Shown here: positions 1-13,339 of the stretch, piece after piece
Layout of the letters: every line of letters begins with the position of its first letter
Numbering within the stretch: position 1 is the stretch's first letter
DNA from: Conchocele bisecta
Taxonomy: Eukaryota > Mollusca > Bivalvia > Lucinida > Thyasiridae
Direction: 5' to 3'
Assembly: GCA_029237695.1 (NCBI GenBank)
Contig: CM055265.1
Location: 120,977,078-121,041,077, forward strand
Length of the DNA stretch: 64,000 bases
The notes under the pieces: generated by a model
Seen by the model: only the letters and a program-made list of their open reading frames with translations
Databases searched by the model: none
What the model was told of the DNA's origin: nothing
Program-made: the position numbers and the translations under genes

Positions 1-93
1 CACGAAGAGACGAAATGTCCCTAACGAGCCACCATAGTACTATTACAGTTCCTCCACTATCACAATATATACGGGGCGCCAAGTGGGACATGG

Positions 94-640
94 CTCAATT
101 TTGTGCCACAAAATTCATTTTCGTGCCACAAAATTCAATTCTGTGTCACAAAATTCACTTTTGTGCCACAAAACTCAATTCTTTTGTGTCACAAAATTCA
201 ATTCTGTGTCACAAAAGTCACTCACAAAAGTCACTTTTGTGCCACAAAACTCAATTCTGTGTCACAAAATTCACTTTTGTGCCACAAAATTCAATTCTGT
301 GTAACAAAATTCAATTCTGTTTCACAAAATTCACGTTTGTGCCACAAAACTCAATTATTTTGTGTCACAAAATTCAATTCTGTGTCACAAAATTCACTTT
401 TGTGCCACAAAACTCAATTCTGTGTCATTCAAAATTTTGCACTTCTTGTGCCAACAAAATTCAATTCTGTGTAACAAAATTCAATTCTGTGTCACAAAAT
501 TCACCTTTGTGCCACAAAACTCAATTCTGTGTCACAAAATTAACTTTTGTGCCACAAAATTCAATTCTGTGTCACAAAATTCAATTCTGTCAATTCTGTG
601 TAACAAAATTCAATTCTGTGTCACAAAATCCAGTTCTGCA
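94..640. repeat. 20-bp tandem array, forward orientation
   Basis: About 27 degenerate copies of a 20-bp unit close to TTCAATTCTGTGTCACAAAA, alternating with a variant TTCACTTTTGTGCCACAAAA, so the visible higher-order period is about 40 bp. Because 20 is not a multiple of 3, all three forward frames stay open for long stretches. The resulting low-complexity peptides are an artefact of the array and not a gene. Confidence 0.9.
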
Positions 641-1209
641 CACGCATGTAAGAAGGACTACCATTGGTCAGAAACTGCACTGGAGAAATGGGTCACGGTC
701 GCCGATCTACACATTCAATGTCGATGATTCATTTCTCATTCTGCCGATGATTCATTTCTCATTCTGCCATTTTGCTTCAACTATCTCCAAACAGTCAAAC
801 GTTGACAAACCCATTCGTATTTAAACTCATTTGCGTTATAATTGTACACATAATTCATGTACATGTAGATCTCCCGCGAGTACATACCTCATTTATTGTG
901 TATCGCAAGGTACATCTGCCCCAGTTAAATCAATAATACACGCGCTGTGACCTGTGTTCTGACTGCTGTCTGTGTTTATAAACAGAATGTGTGTATTGGG
1001 CCATTTGTGGAAACCATTTGTAGTATTTGTGTAGATACCATGGATACTAAGATGGTGTATACTGTAAATAATGCATGTAGACACATAGTTGCGAACACGT
1101 AACTTCGCAACTAGTAGACACAGATACAATACCATTTGTTTCACAAGGTTAGATCTACTGTTAGAATACGACGTCATCTAATGTCATTTTCGAGCATAAA
1201 ACGTTACCT

Positions 1210-1373
1210 GATAAATAGAATACCAGACTAGTGTATTTTAATATCAAGTTTATCAGGCTCGGCTCGGAAACGGTAGGAATTCCTCGGCAAGCCTCGGAAT
1301 TCCTACGCGTTTCCTAGCCTTGCCTGATAAACTTGATATCAAAATACACTAGCCTGGTATTCTCTATATATGG
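1210..1373. mobile_element. Foldback MITE, family A' copy 1
   Basis: Inverted repeat with outer ends GATAAATAGAATACCAG and CTGGTATTCTCTATATAT, inner arms around ATATCAAGTTTATCAGGC, and a GC-richer centre (CGGAAACGGTAGGAATTCC). Related copies are at 29444-29601 and 50927-51081, with broken copies at 43755-43850 and 45962-46075. No coding capacity. Confidence 0.7.
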
Positions 1374-1689
1374 GCATGCTCTCAGGTCTAGCTATGTCCC
1401 GGCTACTTTATGTTTGACCCTGTTTACATAATTGAGGGAAAATTCTGAATATTTTTCTTATTTCTCCTTCAAAGTATATATGCTTATATGGTGTGACCAC
1501 TCATTTGTAATCATAATATAACCCCAAAATAACTGTCCATAAAGAAGTATAATATTGATATATTGGGTTATATTTTCGCATTGAAATATTTAAACCTGCA
1601 AGTGTACTCCACCATCTAGTAAAATGGACTAAGACCGATCTCAACCAATCAACGTAGAGATGACATAGACTATCCTACGCAAACTAATT

Positions 1690-1945
1690 TTTGTGGACAA
1701 AAATGAATTCTGTCCCACAAAACTGAATTTTCTTCACAAAACTCAATTCTGTCTTACAAAATTGAATCCTTTATAACAAAAATGAATTTTGTATACGAAA
1801 AGTATGCAGAATTGAATTTTGTGACACAGAATTGACAGAATTGAATTTTGTGACACAGAATTGAATTTTGTGACACAGAATTGAATTTTGTGATTTTTAG
1901 TGTTACAAAACTCAATTTTGTCTGGACAAAATTGGTTTTGTAGAC
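1690..1945. repeat. 20-bp tandem array, reverse orientation
   Basis: Units match TTTTGTGACACAGAATTGAA, the exact reverse complement of the unit in the array at 94-640. The two arrays therefore form the arms of one large foldback. Confidence 0.8.
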
Positions 1946-1974
1946 ATAATTAACCTGTCCTGCATGGCGCTCCG

Positions 1975-3439
1975 TAATATAATAGTTGCATAGTTTTTAA
2001 ACGGGATTTTTGTGTCGCCCACACATGCGTGGGGTAGACGTATTCACCTATTCGCCAATATGTTTATACATTCTTTAAAGTTCCCGCTTTCTCTGGGCTC
2101 AGGACGACCAAACTTCATCCATGCCTGTCTGGCAGTGATGGTTCACTACCCTGGGTGTTCATATTTGATTCCCCAAGGTCAAGGTCACTGAGGACTTTCA
2201 CGTTTTTATCATTTGCATTTATTTCTTTTGTTTTGCAAATACAATTTAACCCTTTGTCCGATTGGATCTTCAGCACTCAATATCATTGTCAATTCTGTTT
2301 TAATGTGTTGCGTCTGTTCTGCAAATACATATTTTTTCTCGGCCAAATGTAGTATTTTCGGGACAAAATAATCCCGTACATGTAACAGTATCGAAATGCA
2401 CAACGAGCCAAAAATACAATATTCCCACATGTACATTTGTATTTTATGTTTTGCTATAGACATAAAATCAATTCAAAGTTGAGTTGCAAATACATTGTAT
2501 AATAAATAATGGAATTATATTATTAATGCAATACATGTACTATCTGTGTGTACGCCCGTTCGAAACAAACATAGAGGACGTATTTGTATTCACCATGTAC
2601 GGGCGGGCCGGCGGGCCATGGACACAGATTGTCCACGAAATAACTAGAGTGCTACTCGACGGACCGTGACCAACTTAGGCATGTATGTTTATCACGGCAA
2701 GACAAAGACCCATATTGATTTTTAAAAGTTGCAGATGACTTATCTCCCCTTGGTGGACAGTTTTTTAATTGACACATCTGAACCACCAAATTCAGCATAC
2801 ATGTTTATCACGGCAATACGAAAAATCTCATTTCAAAACTATTTTTTACGTTCGCCTTCTATGTCATTTTCCATGCAATAACGCAAGTTATGCTTCGGTA
2901 TACATATGCAAGAGGGAATTGATCGATTTTCCAAACAAAATAATGAGCTATTTCCGCGCTTTTAATGGCTATTTTTCATTTTCGCGTCTGTATCTTTTTC
3001 CTCGTGATCACAATTTATACTTGTTTATTATGGCAAGAAAAAGAACCCTATTGAGTTTCTTATTTTTTTCCAGCGTGTTATCTCCCCTCGTTTACTGGCT
3101 ATGCCTCGACGAGCGTATATTATGACCTACGGCACTCTTATTTTATGTTATGTATTAGCCGTAACATATTGGCTGGTATTGGTAGACCAGAACATAGATG
3201 GTGTTTCATTTGGCTGTACATGTCTGTATTTTACACGAGACGATGAAATGTGCGAGATTAACCAAGAACCAAAGAAGGACAAGACTACGGCACTACGTAG
3301 ACAACTTCTGCCAGCTCTGCCTAACGTTCCATCACTTCATGGGATTCAACCCGGTTAACCCGACCTAAACTGACAATAGCTGTTGACAAGATTGTCACAA
3401 TCAATATTTTGTTGTAACTGTATTTCTGTTCAACCGAGA
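1975..3439. other. No gene seen; repeat fragments
   Basis: AT-rich DNA without a supported gene. A CCAAGGTCAAGGTCACT segment near 2172-2190 and the stretch 2560-2770 (cgaaataactagag, acttatctccccttggtgg) resemble parts of the repeats at 24520-24660 and 63680-63800. This suggests decayed rolling-circle-like element fragments. Confidence 0.4.
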
Positions 3440-3565
3440 TAGTAATGTCCTAATTAGGAGGTCGTAAGTCATAATTAGGAGATACTAACTCATAATTAGG
3501 AGATACTAAGTCCTAATTATGAGATAATAGGTCCTAATTATGAGTTGCTATCCAATTAGGAGATA
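3440..3565. repeat. Short palindromic tandem repeat
   Basis: Several copies of a roughly 20-bp unit built on CATAATTAGGAGATACTAA, with neighbouring units also in the opposite orientation (CCTAATTATGAG), so the block can fold back on itself. It lies just upstream of the 97-bp satellite. Confidence 0.6.
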
Positions 3566-3639
3566 CAATACTTCATTGGCACAAGGACGCTTCCACAGTT
3601 GTGTCATGCCGATTTAAATAAAACAAATCACCAAATGTG

Positions 3640-6600
3640 GCTAAGTTAATGTTTTTACATTCCAGCAACGTTCTCTCGTTGTAGAGTTCATGTAGCACTA
3701 TTTTACATTGTATGAAAACGTGGTCGTAATGATGTTGTTTAGGAACATGTTCTTGACATGCAGTGTGCGATTTTAAGTTGTGATCTGTACTTCAAGGAAA
3801 CTTTGAACATATGTGACATAAAAATCACTACGTGAAATTTTATGTCAATGAATGTTTTCATACAATGTAACATCACTACGTCAAATGTAGCCAAGAACAC
3901 GTTTCTGGATAACGCTGCACCAACGTTAAAATTATGACAATGATACAACGTAAAATCACTACGTGAAATCTACTACAGGAAAACTTTCTTAAAATATGTT
4001 GTACCAACGTTACATGTATTATGCCAACGCTTCAGGAATGTTGTTGCACAACGTAAATTCCCTACGTTGTATCAATGTCATTATGCCAACGTTTACTGAA
4101 TGTTGTCATAAAACGTAAAATCCCTAAGTGAAATCTACGTGAGGAAAACTTTACCAATTTATGTTGTACCAACATCAGTATGCCAACGTCTTGTGAATGT
4201 TGTATTAAAACGTACAATCACTACGTGAAATCAACGACAGGAACTCGTTCCAAATTACGTTGTTCCAACGTCGATATGCCAATGTTTTGGGTATGTTGTC
4301 TTAAAACGTAAAATAACTACGTGAACTCTACGACAGGAAAACTTTCATGAAGTACGTTGTACCAACATCATTATGAAAACGTAATGTGGAAGTTGTCGTC
4401 ATAAAACGTATAATTACTACGTGAAATCTACGACAGGAAAACTTTCCTGCAGTACGTTGTTACAACGTCATGATGAAAACGTCTTGTGAATGTCGTCATA
4501 AAACGTAAAATCACTACGTGAAATCTACGACAGGAACACTTTCATGGAGTACGTTGTGCCAACGTAATTATGAAAACGTCTTGTGAATGTCGTCATAAAA
4601 CGTAAATTCACAACGTGAAATCTACCACAGGAAAAAAACTTTCATGAAGTACGTTGTACCAACGTCATTATGACAACGTCATGTGAATGTCGTCATAAAA
4701 CGTAAAACCACTACGTGAAATATACGACAGGAACACTTTCATGAAGTACGTTGTACCAACGTCATTGTGAAAACGTCTTGTGAATGTCGTCATCAATCGT
4801 AAAATCACTACGTGAAATCTACGATAGGAAAACTTCCCTGAAGTACGTTGTACCAACGTCATTATGACAACGTCATGTGAATGTCGTCATAAAACGTAAA
4901 ACCACTACGTGTAATATACGACAGAAAAACTTTCCTGAAGTACGTTGTACCAACGTCATTATGAAAAAGTCTTGTGAATGTCGTCATAAAACGTAAAATG
5001 ACTACGTGCAATATACGACAGGAAAACTTTCCTGAAGTACGTTGTACCAACGTCATTATGAAAAACGTATTGTGAATGTCGTCATCAAACGTAAAATCAC
5101 TACGTGAAATCTACGACAGAAAAACTTTCCTGAAGTACGTTGTTACAACGTCATTATGACAACGTCTTGTGAATGTTGTCAAAAAAGGTAAAATCACTAC
5201 GTGAAATCTACGACAGGAAAACTTTGCCGAAGTACGTTGTGCCAACGTCATTACTATAACGTCTTGTGAATGTCGTCATAAAACGTAAAATCACTACGTG
5301 AAATCTACGACAGGAAAACTTTCCTGAAGTACATTGTACCAACGTCATGGTGAAAACGTCTTGTGAATGTCGTCATAAAACGTAAAATCACTACGTGAAA
5401 TCTACGACATAAAACGTAAAATCACTACGTGAAATCTACGACAGGAAACCTTTCCTGAAGTACATTGTACCAACGTCATGGTGAAAACGTCTTGTGAATG
5501 TCGTCATAAAACGTAAAATCACTACGTGAAATCTACGACAGGAAAACTTTCCTGAAGTACGTTGTACCAACGTCCTGGTGAAAACGCTTTGTCAATGTCG
5601 TCATAAAACGTAAAATCACCACGTGAAATCTACGACAGGAAATTTTTCCTGAAGTACGGTGTTCCAACGTCATTACTAAAACGTCTTGTGAATGTCGTCA
5701 TAAAACATAAAATCCGCACTACGTGAAATATACGACAGGAAAACTTTCCTGAAGTACGTTGTACCAACGTCATTGTGAAAACGTCTTGTGAATGTCGTCA
5801 TAAAACGTAAAATCACTACGTGAAATCTACAACAGGAAAACTTTCCTGAAGTACGTTGTACCGACGTCATTGTGAAAACGTCTTGTGAATGTCGTCATGA
5901 AACGTAAAATCCCTACGTGAAATCTACGAAGTACGTTGTACCAACGTCATTATGAAAACGTCTTGTGAATGTCGTCATAAAACGTAAAATTACTACGTGA
6001 AATCTACGACAGGAAAACTTTCCTGAAGTACGTTGTACCAACGTCATTGTGAAAACGTCTTGTGAATGTCGTCATAAAACGTAAAATCACCACGTGAAAT
6101 CTACGACAGGAAAACTTTCCTGAAGTACGTTCTACCAACGTACATTGTGAAAAGAAAAACGTCTTGTGAAGTACGTTGTACCAACGTCATTGTGAAAACG
6201 TCTTGTGAATGTCGTCATAAAACGTAAAATCACTACGTGAAATCTACGACAGGAAAACTTTCCTGGAGTACGTTATACCAACGTCATTGAAAACTCTTGT
6301 GAATGTCGTCACGTAAAATCACTACGTGAAATTACGACAGGAAAAACTCCTGTTACGTTCTACCAACTCATTGTGAAAACGCTTGTAATGTCGTTATAAA
6401 ACGTAAAATCACTACGTGAAATCTACGACAGGAAAACTTTCCTGAAGTACGTTGTACCAACGTCATTGTGAAAACGTCTTGTGAATGTCGTCATAAAACG
6501 TAAAATCACTACGTGAAATCTACGACAGGAAAACTTTCCTGGAGTACGTTGTACCAACGGCTTCATGGCAACGTAACTGCAACTTTCATAAAACGTTGTA
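3640..6600. repeat. 97-bp satellite array, about 30 copies
   Basis: Repeat of a 97-bp unit whose recognisable blocks are ACGTCATTGTGAAAACGTCT, GTCGTCATAAAACGTAAAAT, CACTACGTGAAATCTACGAC and AGTACGTTGTACCAACGTC. Copies at the left edge (3640-4300) are the most divergent and those at 5000-6540 the most alike. Some units are shortened (5380-5440, 5920-5950, 6285-6400). The right edge ends with AACGTTGTAACAACATTCC, which may be a transposon terminus. Several units have an open antisense frame of about 64 codons that simply repeats with the array. Confidence 0.92.
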
Positions 6601-8279
6601 ACAACATTCCTACAACCGAAAATTGTTAGCTGGGAGTAGATGGCGTCTCAAGGCACCCCTATTTTTATGTGCAAGTCTTCAAAATACTGACTGTGGTCTA
6701 GTCTAAATTGGTATAGCTATACAGCCTATATATACCTACATGTAATTTGATCCGCCTGGGTGTGTCTTGTTCTGGAACCTTTTAACAGGTAAACACTTAT
6801 CTGAACACTCTTAATAGTGAGCAAAAATATCTATCAAAGATCGTAAACAGAAAGTGCGGTCGACGCGGCACACAACGTTGACAAAATTAAATAATTTCAG
6901 AGAAAAGTGTTTTGTAAATATCATATTGGTGATTGGAAAATACATTGTGGTGGAGGAGCTGTTATACTCGACAACGAGGTTACTCAATACTGAGTGGACG
7001 GATAAAGAAGAAGAAGAACGCATATACAAAGTCCCACACATCGTGCATGAATGTTTCTTGTATCATATTGCATATATGTAATACCGCTGGAAAAGATATC
7101 AGAGTCGTGCGATAGATGGATTAAATGTCCAGCACCGTGACCCCATTAATCAAACTGTCGCGGAATTTGTGTAGTACTGTATATACTCGTCGCTGTACTA
7201 GAGAGATAAATAGCCGTGATTAGCGTGTGATCGATGATCATCGATATTTTCATAAGCGATATGCTCACTTGTATTTAGGCCGTCAGCCAGAAATGAACCC
7301 CCCCCACCCCCCTGTGGGATTTTTGCAGACATATTTTTTCTTATCTTAAACTACATTCAATTACGAGTGCTATGCCGTATATCTGCGCTCTGTAAACCGC
7401 TGGATGAATGTTTGGCACCATTTTGAAGTATACCACCCTCAGACTTTTCGCAGTTGTGAAAAATCATATTTTTCATTGAAAATCGACTCTATTTTATCAT
7501 TAGAAACAACTGACATGGCAGTTTTGTATGTTTTCTGATGTGTTCATAACCATGATAACTATACAATGGAATAATGTTCAAATAAATAATATCTGCTAAT
7601 TCGTATGAACTTGAAGAATTTTGCACGTTTTGTTAACCCACCCACTGAATTTCAATGGCAAAACATATACCTTAAAAACTCCATAAAAGTATGCTACTTT
7701 TGTATTTTCTTCCTGTCAATGGTACCTAGTAGTGTTCATTGGACATGTTAATTGCATATATGTCGATTATCTGATGTCTGCAGTCTATGATACAATGTTA
7801 AAAACAAAGTATTTTTCACCATTCCCCACCCACACATTTTACAATGGGAATTTTACATGTAATGAATTTCATTTATGTTATGCACTGTCACTTACTTATA
7901 AATTGTTTAAATGCATATGCAACTACTTAGGCACTACTGATATATATCCGTGCACACTTCAGATACAGTGTGTTCGAGTGTTCGTCCGTCTGTCCATCCG
8001 TTTCGCATTTACTTAGTAATGGTAACAAATACTCTATATGTCTCATTATGCAAATCTCTCTCTTTGTCTATTAATTGTATCAGTGGTAATGTGTGTAATA
8101 TGTAGTGAATGCCCATATTCTGATTACATAATGTCTACAGCAGATGATGCAATGCTAAAACAATGTAGTTTTAACTATGTATTCCCCACCCACTGAATTG
8201 ACTATGACCATTTTACATGTATTACTTTATACGCTGTCAGATACTTATTAAAGGTTCATATGAACATGTAGCTACAAAC
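6601..8279. other. No gene seen; one degenerate duplication
   Basis: No supported gene. Segments 7770-7895 and 8125-8245 are diverged direct copies (both contain ATTCCCCACCCAC and ATTTTACATGTA), about 350 bp apart. A C-tract at 7300-7313 is a simple repeat. Confidence 0.4.
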
Positions 8280-8510
8280 ACCTGTATATGTGGTTTATGG
8301 GTTTTGTGACCAGTGTAGATCCAGATCAACCTGTGTATCTGCACAGTCTGATCAGGATCTGCACTGTTCGCCATTCCATCAGTGAAACACCCATCATGCT
8401 TCTAACAAGCATACTATATCGTTATCAGGGTACATGAGTGTGGTATATGATCAGGATTCACACTGGTCGCAAATCCCATAAGCCCCATTTCTCCAGTCAC
8501 AGCCACATAT
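8280..8510. mobile_element. Foldback MITE, family J copy 1
   Basis: Inverted-repeat element with ends around TGTGGTTTATGGGTTTTGTG and its partner CCATTTCTCCAGTCACAGCC. Inner arms include CAGTGTAGATCCAGATCA and GATCAGGATTCACACTGG. Further copies are at 14521, 22157, 39534, 42073 and 52083. Confidence 0.65.
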
Positions 8511-11139
8511 TAGTTATCCACATACAGTTCAGATACAGAATGAATGTCTGTTCGTCTCTCTATATGTACATTTCATATTTATGCAACCATGACAATTACC
8601 ATGTTTACTATGTTGTGTATTGCAACATTAACGTAACGTCTCTGATACATATACGTATTACTCTCAGCTGTTGACAGGCCTTTAAACAGCATTAAGTAAA
8701 ATAAATAAATAAATATAATTATCACTGTCAATAGTATAGGTCGTAGGTACTAATTTGCAAATTGGATATAGAAAATATACCTTTTCTACCACGCTCAATG
8801 GATGATTTGTAGCAAATATTACTCCATGTATTACACAGTAAATACTAAAATACAGAACATTAAGATAGCTGTAAATAATACGAGCAAGCTAAGCTGGAGT
8901 AAAACAGGACAAACATATTGATATACACTTTCAAGATGACAGCCAGCAAGTAAATGAGTTTGTGTGACATAAAAATAAAATTATGTAGTAGAACCGATGA
9001 AATTGAGATATATCCCGGTTCCACATAATGTACACACTATGTATCGTGCCATTCCAATAATATTCCCTCAACCCATTCCGAGTCTTCAGCAGGAACAGGA
9101 TTCAAATGTGTAGTTGCCACCTGTACTTATAAAGTCATGATTATCATGATTATAGTAAAAATGTATAACTTGTATAACTACTGAAATACACTAAGTATCA
9201 TACGAGAACATGTGTGTTCCAATGTGTATGACCGTCATCCATTACCAGTGTAAGTACACACCAGTGCATGCATCATGGCCATTGCCTAATACATGCAGGT
9301 ATATTGCTCCATATTAGTCTTATTTGAGAGGCACTCATGACGATATTGTATTGTGTAGGTGAGGCGTTGTAAGTAAATAGTTAACCATGATTTCATAATA
9401 GTGGCATTTGATAACCTGAAAGGTTGATATATCATTTCACGTGTTATTCTACACCTGTTGTGCCAAATTACCAGAAACCAAAAAGGATGTAGGTTTATAA
9501 TCAACTTGTAATAGTTCCGATTGGCATGTACCTGTATAACATTCGGATAACAGCATTATTATAGATTTCATACATGTATATAGAAGTACATCGCTTAAAT
9601 GTAGTATTTGCATTTCATACTGTGCCGAAATGAATATTTGACAAATTTGGCTAAACGTATGTATGATTTATGAAAAGATGTATACGTCCCCCAAGCTCAT
9701 GTGTATAATTATATAACTATATATACAAGCCAATATTAGTATGTATGTAGTCTGAAATAGCCATTTCGGGTATCAATCGAGTCCAACATGCATATCTAAC
9801 ACGTGTAGCCACACACACTCATACGACCATCAATATACGTTTAAATCCCCATGAAGTATAACGTATATCCATAACATATTATTCAATCTATCAAAATGTT
9901 CATCTAAACAATATCACATAGCCTCTATCGAGAAACATTAATTTTTGGATTTTACTATGCAATTGAACTATTGTCTACATTGCATTCTAACTATTTACGC
10001 AGACTGTAAGGATCAGGTTTGTGGAAGGCGTTTTCTGCCGCATTGTACCATATTTGTGCATTTTGCTGGCTCTTTGGTGTCGTCAGAATATATATTTCTC
10101 TATTTGACAACATGTAATGTCATTCTAATGATCAAACAACTCTATAGTCATGTACCATGTGTATATTTATTTACCGAATGCGGAATTATATTTACATTGT
10201 ACCTGTTTAGCACATACATACCACACGTAGCTAATATACACGTCTTTACCTCCATATACCCCTATCTGGCATTGAATCCGCATAACAATTCTTATGGTTG
10301 TCTTTCAACTTTATTACACCGCTGGTGGACAATTATATTCCATTAATATAGCAACCAAAGACATGTATTCGAGCATATGTCATGGGCTAGCAGAGGTTGG
10401 AGTCATCGCAGGATGCAGGACCTCCTCAGGCTAAGGGTGTCATCAACTATTTTTAGAAATTTAAGCTGCATTAAAAATGTACATATACATGATATCCGTA
10501 AATATCACATCTCCTAATTGCAAGTTCGACCATGTTGATGATCATCTTGAAACTGATCGACAGTCATGGTGACACTGTATATGATTAGGTTGTTGGTGTA
10601 TTAATTTCAATGACGTTTAATTAGAAGAATGAATACAGGACATGTATTGGTTAATGTAGAACTGATTACACCAGTGACTGCATGAATTACATATCGTTAC
10701 CATGTATTGTACTTATTTTCCAATGTAGCTCACGACCAAGGGTTAATTTAAATTATTGTCACATGTGCAGACATATGCGGGATGCTTAATGTGGGAGAAA
10801 GCCATGCATGTTTGCAATAAGCATACCCATACCATTCATCATAACATACTACATACTGCCTTGGCCAATATTCCTTGTCAACAGTTAATCCATTTTGGAC
10901 ACACTTTGAAAGAGTTCTTCACTACTCTAACTGATTGAAATACATCCGTATTTGTCTTTGAAAATAAGCGGAATATCACACTCTATACGTACATAACAAT
11001 GTTAGTGTTTTTTAATTCCTGAAAATTCACAAAAAATCGCCAAAAACATGAGAATGTGGTATTATTATGACAATGAGATTTTTTTTTCTGTCGTGTTGTT
11101 GTTTTTTTCTGTCGTATGTATCCACAATTCAGAGGAAAA
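8511..11139. other. No gene seen
   Basis: AT-rich DNA without a supported gene. A SINE-tail-like remnant (CAGCTGTTGACAGGCCTTTAAACA followed by an AAAT run) lies at 8660-8708. The longest open stretch, 9945-10346, shows no domain, no codon-like composition and no convincing splice context, so I do not call it. Confidence 0.4.
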
Positions 11140-11700
11140 CATCCACACATTCGTAGAACCACCTACCCACCCTATTATACACAATTGGGACGAAAACATC
11201 CACAATCGTACTGCCACCTACCCAGTTCGTGTATCCACAATTAGTACACTAGTATACACAATTGGGACGGGCAAACATTGCATTTTTTCTAAAAAGATTG
11301 CGACAATGTCGTATTTTTATCCATTTTTGCGCGTAACAAATCCACAATTGGGACGCGAGTATCCACAATTAGGACACGAAAGCCACAATTGCACTCGTAG
11401 TACAAAAGACGATGTTTTTGTCCCAATATGTATATCCCAACCCAACCTAGTATCCACAATTGGTACACTAGTATACACAATTGGGACGGTCAAAAGTTGT
11501 AATTTTTTCTAGGCAATTGCGACAATGTCGTATTTTTATCCATTTTTGGGCGCGAGAAATCCACAATTGGGACGCGAGTATCCACAATTGGGACACGATA
11601 TCCACAATTGCACTCGTAGTACAAAAGACGATGTGTTGGTTTCAATAGTGGATATCCCAACCAACCTAGTATCCACAATTGGCACACAATTGGGCCGGTC
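11140..11700. repeat. Tandem array rich in CACAATTGGGACG
   Basis: Two to three copies of a unit of about 219 bp: the block GCGACAATGTCGTATTTTTA recurs near 11299 and 11518. Each unit carries several copies of the short motif TATCCACAATTGGGACGCGA. The array runs directly into the 231-bp array that follows. Confidence 0.75.
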
Positions 11701-12430
11701 AAAAATCGCCAAAATATGAGAAATATTGTATACGAGAGCAGGAAAAACAGCCGAAATATGGGGAAAAACGTGGAATCGATAAGGGGGGTACATGGTGAAT
11801 TTTCAGTCCGCAAATGGTCGTGGCAGGGTCTACGAGTGGCGGCGATGCTACCAGCTATACAACATGTGGTCGAAAACGAGCGTAAAAAATGGAGCAAAAA
11901 CGAGGGAAAATGATACCACCAAAAATCGGTAAAAAATCGCCAAAATATGAGAAATATGGTATACGAGAGCAGGAAAAACAGCCAAAATATGGGGAAAAAC
12001 GTGGAATCGATAAGGGGGGTACATGGTGAATTTTCAGTCCGCAAATGGTCGTGGCAGGGTCTACGAGTGGCGGCGACGCTACCAGCTATACAACATGTGG
12101 TCGAAAACGAGCGTAAAAAATGGAGCAAAAACGAGGGAAAATGATACCACCAAAAATCGGTCAAAAATCGCCAAAATATGAGAAATATGGTATACGAGAG
12201 CAGGAAAAACAGCCGAAAAATGGGGGGAAAACGTGGAATCGATAAGGGGGGTATATACATGGTGAATTTTCAGTCCACAAATGGTCGTGGCAGGGTCTAC
12301 GAGTGGCGGCGACGCTACCAGCTATATATATACAACATGTGGTCGAAAACGAGCGTAAAAAAATGGAGCAAAAACGAGGAAAAATTATACCACCAAAAAT
12401 CGGTCCAAAATCGCCAAAATTTGAGAAATT
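11701..12430. repeat. 231-bp tandem repeat, three copies
   Basis: Three copies at an exact 231-bp spacing, judged by ATGAGAAATATGGTATACGA at 11716, 11947 and 12178. Copies 1 and 2 are nearly identical, and copy 3 has small insertions (TATA additions near 12253 and 12327). Since 231 is 77 codons, the same frame stays open from copy to copy on the reverse strand, giving a 256-codon repetitive frame. I treat this as an array and not a gene. Confidence 0.9.
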
Positions 12431-13339
12431 GTCTTTGTGGCTGTCGACAGATTGAGGCGAAAAATAAGCGCCTGAATTACAGACATACAACAACAATGTA
12501 AAAAGTTGTGATAAAACTCATAGCCAGTGCAAATGTGTGTATATATGTACAGTTGTTTAGAATTACGTACACAATATCTTACAAACTTTAAATATATTCT
12601 TAATACGTTTTTAATACTTTTAAGACCACAACTACATGATATTGTACAACGTATTTTAATACGGTGCCGCGAAAAATCAGCGCGGGAAGCTCAACGACAA
12701 CAACAACAACAACTTTTTTGGCTTACGAAATATTATAATTTTAGTGTGATTCCTATATATCGTGTAAGTGTCGACGAAAAACCATCAACTATGCACGCCA
12801 TTTGATTCATTACTCGAGCCAACGTCCTTTTGACGTTCTCTGGTAATTGTCATGAAGCGAAATGCCTTCTATTGGCCAAGAAATGGGACATTCTCACGGG
12901 TTATGTGTGGCACGATTTACCCAAATATACCCAAATCTCCACATAATTACCACAGGGCTACTAAAATAATTCCATTGTATTCAATCTGTATAGATAGTTA
13001 TACAACATTAATTCAAGTGGGTGGGGGATATTCAACATTGCCTGTGATAATTACTATATGTGTTAATAAATAAAGCTATACACATAATAATAACGATGTT
13101 TGGACTGTACTTACATAATATATGTCATTAATGTGCTCATACCAGGGCCCATTTTAATTGTTTTATGCAAAATGGAAATGTTTGTATATGAAATAAAGGG
13201 AGAGTACCGCGATTAACTTATACTATGAAGCCAAGGAAGAGATCCACTTTATAATGGCTAAACATGCTAAATGGGAATGATGATTTTTAATTGAAATTCA
13301 AATAAAAAAACTAGAACCTCTCTAATGTTGACATCCAAG
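12431..13339. other. No gene seen
   Basis: AT-rich sequence with a short (CAA)n tract at 12696-12714. No supported gene, RNA or complete repeat element. Confidence 0.4.

Larger units (their letters stand above)
71..1974. mobile_element. Large foldback element, family N copy 1
   Basis: The two ends are imperfect inverted repeats of about 28 bp: the left begins ACGGGGCGCCAAGTGGGACA and the right, read on the other strand, begins ACGGAGCGCCATGCAGGACA. Just inside lie arrays of the same 20-bp unit in opposite orientations (94-640 and 1690-1945). A separate foldback (1210-1373) sits in the middle. The remaining interior (about 641-1209 and 1374-1689) shows no gene. The same kind of terminus occurs at 39849-40173 and 60680-60898, so this is a family. 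AATATA-like sequence flanks both ends but is not an exact duplication. Confidence 0.6.

Noticed and set aside
15..824. 269-codon open frame
   Set aside because: It is read through the 20-bp array; all three forward frames are similarly open and the peptide is a degenerate repeat.
3640..6600. Possible CRISPR array
   Set aside because: Units are tandem without unique spacers, and the sequence is from an animal genome; it is a satellite.
9945..10346. 133-codon open frame with hydrophobic segments
   Set aside because: Lies in AT-rich DNA without a domain, signal peptide or plausible splice context; length is compatible with chance.
11490..12260. 256-codon reverse open frame
   Set aside because: Results from a 231-bp (77-codon) tandem period. 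No homology, no splice or start context; the hydrophobic stretches repeat with the array.
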